Shown here piece after piece: positions 50,102 through 56,596 of a stretch of 64,000 bases of DNA. Under the pieces are notes generated by a model. That model saw only the letters and a list, made by a program, of their open reading frames with translations, searched no databases and was not told where the DNA came from. Each line of letters begins with the position of its first letter. The stretch's first letter is position 1. Position numbers and translations under genes: made by a program. The stretch comes from Fibrobacter succinogenes (GTDB taxonomy: Bacteria > Fibrobacterota > Fibrobacteria > Fibrobacterales > Fibrobacteraceae): assembly GCA_902756345.1 (NCBI GenBank), contig CACVQR010000003.1, forward strand, positions 124,001-188,000, given 5' to 3'.

Positions 50102-50178
50102 CAGTAGACGGTAGACAGTAGGCAGTAGACAGTAATTGGCGCTGAGTCCTTCCTACTTCCTACTTCCTACTTCCTACA
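50102..50178. repeat. Complete family D inverted repeat of 7-nt units
   Basis: Left arm of GTAGACG/GTAGACA/GTAGGCA units (50104-50134) and right arm of TTCCTAC units (50149-50177) separated by about 14 bases. The arms pair imperfectly with a 7-nt period (4-5 of every 7 positions). Confidence 0.82.
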
Positions 50179-50184
50179 TTTTTC

Positions 50185-50192
50185 TACATTTG
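50185..50192 (+). promoter_or_regulatory. TAnnTTTG promoter-like element of lysS
   Basis: TACATTTG, 28 bases before the ATG, leaves room for a short leader with the Shine-Dalgarno AAGGA at 50209-50213. This is the best-placed TAnnTTTG element in the window. Confidence 0.5.
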
Positions 50193-50220
50193 TCCTCGTA
50201 AAATTAACAAGGACCAAATT

Positions 50221-51726
50221 ATGGCAATGCAAGATATGAATGACCAGGTTCAGGCTCGCCTCGCGAAGCTTGCGAAGTTCAAGGAAATGGGTGTGGAGGC
50301 TTATCCGCACAAGTTCAACCGTACGCACGATTCCAAGGTTTTGAAAGAAAACAAGGCTGCCCTGATGGCGTCTGGTGAAGAAGTTGCTTTTGCTGGCCGC
50401 GTGGTTCGCTTCAACCGCAAGGGAAAGATGTGCTTTATGCACCTGAAGGACCGTTATGGCCGCTTGCAGGTGGTGGTGGCCCGCGACGAGGTGGGCGAAG
50501 AAAACTACGAAATCGTCAAGATGACCGACCTCGGTGACTTTATCGGCGTAAACGGTTTCATGTTCGAAACCCAGACGGGCGAATACTCCGTGCACGTGAA
50601 GAAGGTGACCATGCTTTCGAAGGCTGTGCGCCCGCTTCCGGTCGCTAAGGAAAAGGTGGACGAAAACGGCAACAAGGTCGTGTTCAACGAATTTGCCGAC
50701 GTGGATACCCGCTATCGCCAGCGTTACATCGACATGGCCTTGAACGATGATGTGAAGGACGTGTTCATCAAGCGTTTCAAGATTCTGCAGGCTATCCGCG
50801 AATACCTCATCGAAAAGGGATTCATCGAAGTCGAAACTCCGACGCTCCAGCCGATTTACGGCGGTGCAAACGCCCGTCCGTTCACCACGCACCACAACGC
50901 TTGCGACATGACTCTGTACCTGCGCGTGGCTCCGGAACTCTACCTCAAGCGCTGCATCGTGGGCGGCATGGAAAAGGTTTTCGAATTCTCCAAGAACTTC
51001 CGTAACGAAGGCATGGACCGCACCCATAGCCCGGAATTCACCGGCCTCGAATTCTACGAAGCCTACGCCGACTACAACGACATGATGGTGCACTTTGAAA
51101 ATATCTACGAACGCGCCTGCATTGCGGCCAACGGCACCACCAAGATTGACTACCAGGGGAAGGAAATCGATTTTAAGGCCCCGTGGCCCCGCTACAGCAT
51201 GATTGAAGCCATTGAAAAGTTCGGCGGTCTCAAGGTCAATGATATGAGCGACGACGAAATCAAGGCCAAGATGGAAGAACTGGGCGGCCACCTGGACGGC
51301 GAATTCAGCCGCGGCCGCGGTATCCTCGAACTGTTCGAGCTCACCGTGGAAGACAAGCTCATCCAGCCGACCTTCATCAAGGACATGCCGACCGAAAGCA
51401 CTCCGCTCTGCAAGAAGCACCGTACCATTGAAGGTCTTATCGAACAGTTCGAGCCGTACGCTAACGGCTGGGAATTGGGCAACGCCTATACCGAACTGAA
51501 CGACCCCATCCGTCAGCGTGAGCTCCTGGAAGACCAGGTGCGCCGCGGCCGCGGTGGCGAAGGCGAAACGCACCCCATGGACGAAAACTTCATGCACGCT
51601 ATCGAATCTGGCCTGCCTCCTACCGGTGGCGTGGGATTCGGCATCGACCGCATGGTCATGCTCCTCACCAACCAGCAGACCATCCGCGACGTGCAGCTCT
51701 TCCCGCTGATGAAGCCCGAAGCGTAG
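50221..51726 (+). CDS. lysS: Lysyl-tRNA synthetase (class II)
   Basis: A 501-residue class II LysRS. The OB-fold anticodon domain (EVAFAGRVVRFNRKGKMCFM, LKDRYGRLQVVV) is followed by motif 1 (FIEVETPTLQPIYGGANARP), motif 2 (KNFRNEGMDRTHSPEFTGLE) and motif 3 (GVGFGIDRMVMLLTNQQTIR). Length is standard. Starts at ATG 50221 with AAGGA upstream. Charges tRNA-Lys in the cytosol. Confidence 0.97.
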   Translation: MAMQDMNDQVQARLAKLAKFKEMGVEAYPHKFNRTHDSKVLKENKAALMASGEEVAFAGRVVRFNRKGKMCFMHLKDRYGRLQVVVARDEVGEENYEIVKMTDLGDFIGVNGFMFETQTGEYSVHVKKVTMLSKAVRPLPVAKEKVDENGNKVVFNEFADVDTRYRQRYIDMALNDDVKDVFIKRFKILQAIREYLIEKGFIEVETPTLQPIYGGANARPFTTHHNACDMTLYLRVAPELYLKRCIVGGMEKVFEFSKNFRNEGMDRTHSPEFTGLEFYEAYADYNDMMVHFENIYERACIAANGTTKIDYQGKEIDFKAPWPRYSMIEAIEKFGGLKVNDMSDDEIKAKMEELGGHLDGEFSRGRGILELFELTVEDKLIQPTFIKDMPTESTPLCKKHRTIEGLIEQFEPYANGWELGNAYTELNDPIRQRELLEDQVRRGRGGEGETHPMDENFMHAIESGLPPTGGVGFGIDRMVMLLTNQQTIRDVQLFPLMKPEA

Positions 51727-51730
51727 CTTC

Positions 51731-51763
51731 ACGGTAGACAGTAGACGGTAGGAAGTAGACAGT
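51731..51763. repeat. Left family D arm flanking the four-helix-bundle gene
   Basis: GGTAGACAGTAGACGGTAGG then AAGTAGACAGT: 7-nt GTAGACA/GTAGGAA units. It pairs with the TTCCTAC arm at 52134-52167, so the gene at 51762-52130 sits in the loop. The GTG start of the gene is at the end of this arm. Confidence 0.8.
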
Positions 51764-52130
51764 GACTCAAGGATATAGAGACTTGGTTGTCTGGCAACAA
51801 GCGATGAATGTTGCTGTTGAGACTTATCGTCTTACAAGTGCATTTCCTAAAGATGAAATGTTTGGCTTGACATCTCAAATGCGACGTGCGGCTGTATCTA
51901 TTGCGAGTAATATTGCAGAAGGTGAAGGTCGTAAATCAAGAAATGAGTTTTCGCATTTTTTAGGGATTGCACTTGGTTCTAAATCGGAATTAGAAACGCA
52001 AATTGTTTTGAGTGAACGTGTGAACCTATTGAAGACTTCTGAGACAGAATCGATAAAAAAGTCTCTTGATGATATTGGGAAAATGTTAACCGCTTTAAGG
52101 AGAAAATTGGGTACAAGGGATAAGACGTAG
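51762..52130 (+). CDS. Four-helix-bundle protein of the 23S rRNA intervening-sequence (S23) family
   Basis: A 122-residue protein with the family signature: GYRDLVVWQQAMNVAVETYR at the N-terminus, FPKDEMFGLTSQMRRAAVSI, SNIAEGEGRKSRNEFSHFLG, and SELETQIVLSERVNLL. Founding members are encoded in intervening sequences of 23S rRNA genes; relatives include Avd of diversity-generating retroelements. Its codons are more AT-rich than those of lysS and lolE around it, and it lies in the loop of an inverted repeat, both suggesting transfer with that element. GTG start; no Shine-Dalgarno. Function unknown. Confidence 0.9.
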   Translation: MTQGYRDLVVWQQAMNVAVETYRLTSAFPKDEMFGLTSQMRRAAVSIASNIAEGEGRKSRNEFSHFLGIALGSKSELETQIVLSERVNLLKTSETESIKKSLDDIGKMLTALRRKLGTRDKT

Positions 52131-52133
52131 GGC

Positions 52134-52167
52134 CTTCCTACTTCCTACTTCCTACTTCCTACTTCCT
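52134..52167. repeat. Right family D arm, abutting the lolE-like start codon
   Basis: Four to five TTCCTAC units, complementary to the left arm at 51731-51763. The ATG of the next gene is the next base triplet, with no Shine-Dalgarno. Confidence 0.82.
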
Positions 52168-53415
52168 ATGAATAAACTTGAGTGGCTCATCGCCTGGCGT
52201 TACTTAGGGGCTCAACGTAAGAGTCTCTTTGTCTCGCTGATTGGCATTTTCAGTATGTTAGGCGTTTCTATCGGCGTGTTTGCGTTGGTGGTGGCGCTTG
52301 CTGCGGTCAACGGCTTCGAAGAAGAAGTCACGGCCCAGATGATTGGTAAAGACGCACACTTCGAAGTGATGGCTTACAACGGCGATTTCATTGCGCCTTA
52401 CGATAGCCTTATGAAAGAAGTCCGCGACCGCGATTCCCGCGTGGTGGCGTCGTCTCCGTTCATCATTTACAAGGTGGGCGTGAGCTCCAAGAAGGTGAAT
52501 GACGGCATTGTCATTTACGGTATCGATGCTGAAAGCGCCAAGGGCGTAACCGACATCCACAAGTACATCAAGTGGGGCAACTACTCGGTCGATAGCCTCG
52601 AAGACTTGAGCGGGACCATGCGTCCGGGAATCATTCTCGGTTCGGGGCTTGCCAATAGGCTTCGTGTGGTAGTTGGCGACAAGCTTGTGCTGCAGACCTT
52701 CCAGAGTCCTGACGCCATGGTGTCGAGCGGAGGCCCGAAAATGATGATGTGCGTGGTGAGCGGAATCTTCGAGACGGGTACTTATGAATACGACGGAAAC
52801 CTCGCTTACGTGGGCATCCCGGAATTGCAGAAGTTGCTTGGCTTGGGTGACGTGGTGACGGGCATTCAGTTCCGCTTGAACAATCACTGGCTTGCCGGAG
52901 AGGCGGTGGATAGCCTTGCGTCATGGTTAGGTTATCCGTATTACGCGATGGACTGGAAGACGAAAAACATTACGCTCCTCAAGTGGATGAACTACGAAAA
53001 GTTCATCGTGGCGGCGGTGATTTGCCTCATCATTTTGGTTGCGGCGTTCAATATCATCAGTAGCCTTATCATGGTGGTCATCGACAAGACCAAAGAAATC
53101 GGCATTCTCCGCAGCATGGGCTTTAGCAAGGCGGGCATCATGCGCGTCTTTATGCTCATGGGCAGCTTCATTGGCGTGGGTGGTACGATTGTCGGTGGCA
53201 CCATTGGCCTTGTGCTTTGCAAACTGCAAGAGGCTTACCACTTTATCAAGCTCCCCGGCGATGTCTACGTGATTCCGTACTTCCCGATTTCGGTGCACAT
53301 TCTTGATGTGATTTTGATTTTTGTCATCGGCATTGCACTTTGCGTGGCTGCAACCTTGCTCCCCGCATGGAAGGCAAGCCGCTTGGATCCGGTGGGAGCC
53401 ATTAGACATGAGTAG
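52168..53415 (+). CDS. LolC/LolE-family lipoprotein-releasing ABC transporter permease
   Basis: A 415-residue permease with four membrane helices: ISLIGIFSMLGVSIGVFALV-type near residue 25-45, a large periplasmic domain, FIVAAVICLIILVAAFNIIS (about 273), FMLMGSFIGVGGTIVGGTIG (about 325) and ILDVILIFVIGIALCVAATL (about 378). It begins EWLIAWRYLGAQRKSLFVSL and ends with ASRLDPVGAIRHE, both family marks. It extracts lipoproteins from the inner membrane with LolD. The ATPase partner lies 2.5 kb downstream at 55909, separated by other genes. Confidence 0.9.
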   Translation: MNKLEWLIAWRYLGAQRKSLFVSLIGIFSMLGVSIGVFALVVALAAVNGFEEEVTAQMIGKDAHFEVMAYNGDFIAPYDSLMKEVRDRDSRVVASSPFIIYKVGVSSKKVNDGIVIYGIDAESAKGVTDIHKYIKWGNYSVDSLEDLSGTMRPGIILGSGLANRLRVVVGDKLVLQTFQSPDAMVSSGGPKMMMCVVSGIFETGTYEYDGNLAYVGIPELQKLLGLGDVVTGIQFRLNNHWLAGEAVDSLASWLGYPYYAMDWKTKNITLLKWMNYEKFIVAAVICLIILVAAFNIISSLIMVVIDKTKEIGILRSMGFSKAGIMRVFMLMGSFIGVGGTIVGGTIGLVLCKLQEAYHFIKLPGDVYVIPYFPISVHILDVILIFVIGIALCVAATLLPAWKASRLDPVGAIRHE

Positions 53416-53421
53416 GGTGGT

Positions 53422-54438
53422 ATGAAAAAAATCAAGATGTTGCGAGGCTGCGTAGCAACCGCAGCAGTCTTTAGTTTTCTTTTTCTTGCCGCATGCGATG
53501 GCGACAGCAGTACGTCTTCTGACGACTTTTCGGATTCTTCCTCCAGCGTCATTCCAGGCATCGACCCGGAATCTAGCAGCGGTTCTGCACAATCCAGTAG
53601 CAGTAAAGACGAGTTGAAATCTTCTTCAAGTGGCAAGGATGAGTCATCTTCCTCTTCTCGTCATTCCCCGCTTGACGGGGAATCTTCCAGTAGTAGCATT
53701 GGAGAGGTTGTCTCTAGCAGTTCATCTGTTGAACAGAACTGCTCAGCATTTTTAGATGGTGAGACTGGCTGGAGTTGGAATGTTCCCAAAGAATGTCGCT
53801 TTAATCCTGATATTGACTACGGCACCATGACCGACCCCCGCGACAACAAGGTCTACAAGACCATAAAGATTGGAGACCAGGTTTGGATGGCGGAAAACTT
53901 GAACTATTCCGACAGCGTGAAGACTCCGATCCTGTTGAAGCGCTGCTGGTGCTACAATAATAGAACTGAAAACTGTGCCGTGGCCGGTCGCTTTTACACC
54001 TGGGTGGCGGCGATTGACTCGGTTGCTTTGTATGACGGTGGCAACGGTGTGGACTGTGGTTACGGCAAGACCTGCACGCTCCCGACAAAGGTGCAGGGCA
54101 TTTGCCCCGATGGCTGGCATCTGCCGACAGAAGCAGAATGGGAATCTTTGTTCAAAGCAGTCGGTGGTTCATCAACCGCGGGCTCAAAGCTCAAGTCCAC
54201 GTCCGGATGGAATGGTGGTAACGGCAAGGATGCTTTCGGGTTCTCGGCGCTCCCTACTGGCTACAGGGGCTACTATGGGGATTACAGCTTCGAGGGCGGC
54301 GGCGCGTACTTCTGGAGTTCTACTGAGATCGATAGCGGCAACGCGAACAGCATGCCTTTGCGCTACGACGAAGGCAGTGCGGGCCTGAGCACCGCCAATA
54401 AGGACTTCGCGCGTTCAGTTCGTTGTCTCCAGGACTAG
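53422..54438 (+). CDS. FISUMP-domain lipoprotein (Fibrobacter major paralogous domain)
   Basis: A 338-residue lipoprotein: lipobox FLAAC (VFSFLFLAACDGDSS), a Ser-rich linker to about residue 110 with repeated SSSS blocks, then the FISUMP domain (TIGR02145 type). The domain shows YKTIKIGDQVWMAENLNY, RFYTWVAAIDSVALYDGG, GICPDGWHLPTEAEWESLFK, FGFSALPTGYRG, YFWSSTE and ARSVRCLQD. The family is expanded in Fibrobacter and is probably surface-exposed; the fold is related to formylglycine-generating-enzyme/C-type-lectin-like domains. Starts 6 bases after the lolE-like stop. Confidence 0.93.
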   Translation: MKKIKMLRGCVATAAVFSFLFLAACDGDSSTSSDDFSDSSSSVIPGIDPESSSGSAQSSSSKDELKSSSSGKDESSSSSRHSPLDGESSSSSIGEVVSSSSSVEQNCSAFLDGETGWSWNVPKECRFNPDIDYGTMTDPRDNKVYKTIKIGDQVWMAENLNYSDSVKTPILLKRCWCYNNRTENCAVAGRFYTWVAAIDSVALYDGGNGVDCGYGKTCTLPTKVQGICPDGWHLPTEAEWESLFKAVGGSSTAGSKLKSTSGWNGGNGKDAFGFSALPTGYRGYYGDYSFEGGGAYFWSSTEIDSGNANSMPLRYDEGSAGLSTANKDFARSVRCLQD

Positions 54439-54484
54439 AAAAAAATTAAGTTACCCTAAAAGGTTAAAAACTTGTGATTTTGCT

Positions 54485-54534
54485 TTTGTAAATGCAAAAT
54501 ATCTAGTTTTTCTGTGTTTGTAAATGCAAAATAT
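54485..54534. repeat. Pair of 18-bp direct repeats upstream of the AAA ATPase gene
   Basis: TTTGTAAATGCAAAATAT occurs at 54485-54502 and 54517-54534, start-to-start 32 bases, about three helical turns. The second copy ends on the first base of the -35 element at 54534, so a dimeric repressor bound here would block the promoter. Confidence 0.7.
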
Positions 54535-54562
54535 TGACTTTTTGACTAAAATAGGGTATATT
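54534..54562 (+). promoter_or_regulatory. Sigma-70-like promoter of the AAA ATPase gene
   Basis: TTGACT (54534-54539) and TATATT (54557-54562) with a 17-base spacer. Transcription should begin about 7 bases later, at or next to the ATG at 54569, predicting a leaderless message. Confidence 0.6.
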
Positions 54563-54568
54563 TGGGGC

Positions 54569-55702
54569 ATGAACGGCAAAATTTCCAGAATTCTTGCAGA
54601 CGATATATCGCAGAACTTCTTCAAGGGGAAGGTCATCGTTGTCTATGGTCCGAGGCAAAGCGGCAAGACAACGCTTGCCAGGGAAATCTTTCGGCAAATG
54701 TCTGTCGAGCCCGTGTTTTTGAACGGAGACGACGATCTTGATGTCCATTATTTCGATACGGTGACGGCGAACCGCTGGACTCAGTTGATGGGCGCAAGGA
54801 AGGTCGTTTTTGTAGACGAAGGGCAAAAAATTCAGAATCTTGGACGTGCGGTAAAGCTGCTTGTGGATTCGCGCGACGATGTTCAAGTTGTTGTCACGGG
54901 GTCCAGTTCGTTCTCTTTGGCTAATTCCATAGAGGAGCCTTTGACGGGGCGCAAGTTTGAATACAAATTATTTCCGTTATGTTATTCGGAACTGGAGAAA
55001 AATTTCGGTTTTTTGGAAGAGTCCAAAAAGTTGGAACTGCGCCTTGTTTTTGGGTGCTATCCTGAAGTTGTCGTGAACGAAGCGGACATGAAGCAGACTC
55101 TCAAGTTGCTTGCCGAAAGTTACCTATACCGGGACATGATGCAATACGAAGGTATTCGTAAGCCCGCCGTTCTAGAGAAGCTGTTAAGGGCGCTAGCCTT
55201 GCAGGTCGGCAGTGAAGTTTCGTTTAACGAATTGTCGGGGCTTCTTGGAGTGTCGCGAACGCTTGTGGAATCATACCTGAAAATTTTGGAACAAGCTTTT
55301 ATCGTTTTTCCGTTGTCGTCTTATTCGAGTAATTTGCGAAATGAAATCAAGAAAGGTGTCAAGTTCTATTTCTGGGATAACGGAATTCGTAACGCCGTGC
55401 TGAATGACTTTACCCCCATCCCCCAACGGAACGATGTCGGTGCACTTTGGGAAAACTACGTCATTAGCGAACGGATGAAAAAGAACGCCTACAAGCGGGC
55501 TGACGGTCTGCCGTATTTTTGGCGGACAACCGACCAGATGGAAGTAGATTATCTGGAAGTTCTGGGCTCGAAAATCAAGGCGTTCGAATTCAAATGGAAC
55601 AGCAAGAAACGAAGCCGCGTGACCAAGGCGTTCACCAACCGCTACCCCGACGCGGAAGTGGAAACGATAACGCCTGAGAATTATACAGAATGGCTCTCAT
55701 AA
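54569..55702 (+). CDS. AAA ATPase with DUF4143-type C-terminal domain
   Basis: A 377-residue protein. The ATG at 54569 is preferred to 54524 because the promoter lies between them. Walker A is VVYGPRQSGKTTLAREIF (about 22-39), Walker B VVFVDEGQKIQNL (about 74), sensor VVVTGSSSFSLANS (about 108). After a helical/winged-helix middle (LSGLLGVSRTLVESYLKILE) the DUF4143 end has DQMEVDYLEVLGSKIKAFEF, with the nuclease-fold-like E-x-D...E-x-K pattern. These proteins are abundant in bacteria and archaea, with unknown function. The gene interrupts the Lol genes and looks like an independent insertion. Confidence 0.88.
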   Translation: MNGKISRILADDISQNFFKGKVIVVYGPRQSGKTTLAREIFRQMSVEPVFLNGDDDLDVHYFDTVTANRWTQLMGARKVVFVDEGQKIQNLGRAVKLLVDSRDDVQVVVTGSSSFSLANSIEEPLTGRKFEYKLFPLCYSELEKNFGFLEESKKLELRLVFGCYPEVVVNEADMKQTLKLLAESYLYRDMMQYEGIRKPAVLEKLLRALALQVGSEVSFNELSGLLGVSRTLVESYLKILEQAFIVFPLSSYSSNLRNEIKKGVKFYFWDNGIRNAVLNDFTPIPQRNDVGALWENYVISERMKKNAYKRADGLPYFWRTTDQMEVDYLEVLGSKIKAFEFKWNSKKRSRVTKAFTNRYPDAEVETITPENYTEWLS

Positions 55703-55906
55703 TGAAAAAATGTATATTTTCCACGATGGTTCAGGAATCCTTTGAATCTTGCGCAACAAAAAAATTGTTCTTTGGAAGAGGCTATGGACTTGTACTATCA
55801 TAGTGAGCTGGCCGATAAAATCAATCAGGGACAAGAGGGAATCCAGTATTTGGATTACAAAGTCTTGGCTCAGATTCTAATGGAAATGGAGACCCGTAAG
55901 GATTAG
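55702..55906 (+). pseudogene. Small ORF interrupted by a frameshift at a run of seven A
   Basis: The ATG at 55702 overlaps the ATPase stop and reads KKCIFSTMVQESFESCATKK until a shift at the A-run 55758-55764. Removing one A joins it to NCSLEEAMDLYYHSELADKI and onwards to the TAG at 55904-55906, giving 67 residues. As written, the first frame stops after about 33 residues. It may be a pseudogene, a slippery programmed frameshift, or a base-call error in the homopolymer. The joined product resembles small helical proteins of DUF3791-like type, with low certainty. Confidence 0.5.
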
Positions 55907-55908
55907 AT

Positions 55909-56583
55909 ATGTCCGATAAGCTTTTGCAAACAATCAACCTTCGTCGCGTTTTCTCCGAGACGGGTGAAAAGCTCGAAATCCTCAAGGGCGTGAATTTTGA
56001 GATGGAAGCGGGTGAGCTGGTGGCTCTCACGGGTTCTTCGGGTTCGGGTAAGTCGACTTTTTTGAATTTGGTGGGGATGCTCGATACACCGACTTCTGGT
56101 GAAATCCTTTTTAAGGGGAAGGCGCTTTCCAAGTTCAACGACGCCGAGCGAGACCGCTACCACCGCGTGCAGGTGGGGTTCGTGTTCCAGTTCCATCACT
56201 TGTTGAGCGAATTTACGGCGATTGAAAACGTGTGCGTGCCGGGTCGCGTTCTCGGAACTTCTGAAAAGGAATGCAAGGAACGTGCCGCGATGCTTTTGGA
56301 AACGGTGGGCCTCAAGGACCGCTTCAAGCATTTGCCGCGTGAACTCAGCGGCGGTGAACGCCAGCGCGTGGCCATTGCCCGTGCACTCATGAACCATCCG
56401 GACTTGGTGCTGGCCGACGAACCGAGCGGCAACCTGGATGAGGCGAATTCCGCGATGCTGAACGAATTGATTGGTGAACTGAACGAAAAGTTTAATCAGG
56501 CTTTCTTGATTGTGACGCACGACGAAAAATTGGCTAGTTTTGCAAAAAGGCGTGTCGTGATGCACGGCGGCGTCATTCAGTAG
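55909..56583 (+). CDS. lolD: LolD-type ABC transporter ATPase
   Basis: A 224-residue ABC ATPase. Walker A is ALTGSSGSGKSTFLNLVG (about 36-53), the LolD/MacB-like segment HRVQVGFVFQFHHLLSEFTA, signature ELSGGERQRVAIARAL (about 143-158), Walker B LVLADEPSGNLDEAN. The FHHLLSEFTA segment favours LolD over other MacB-like enzymes. It should power release of lipoproteins with the permease at 52168. Starts 2 bases after the small frameshifted ORF. Confidence 0.92.
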   Translation: MSDKLLQTINLRRVFSETGEKLEILKGVNFEMEAGELVALTGSSGSGKSTFLNLVGMLDTPTSGEILFKGKALSKFNDAERDRYHRVQVGFVFQFHHLLSEFTAIENVCVPGRVLGTSEKECKERAAMLLETVGLKDRFKHLPRELSGGERQRVAIARALMNHPDLVLADEPSGNLDEANSAMLNELIGELNEKFNQAFLIVTHDEKLASFAKRRVVMHGGVIQ

Positions 56584-56596
56584 CTTAAGGAGAAAT

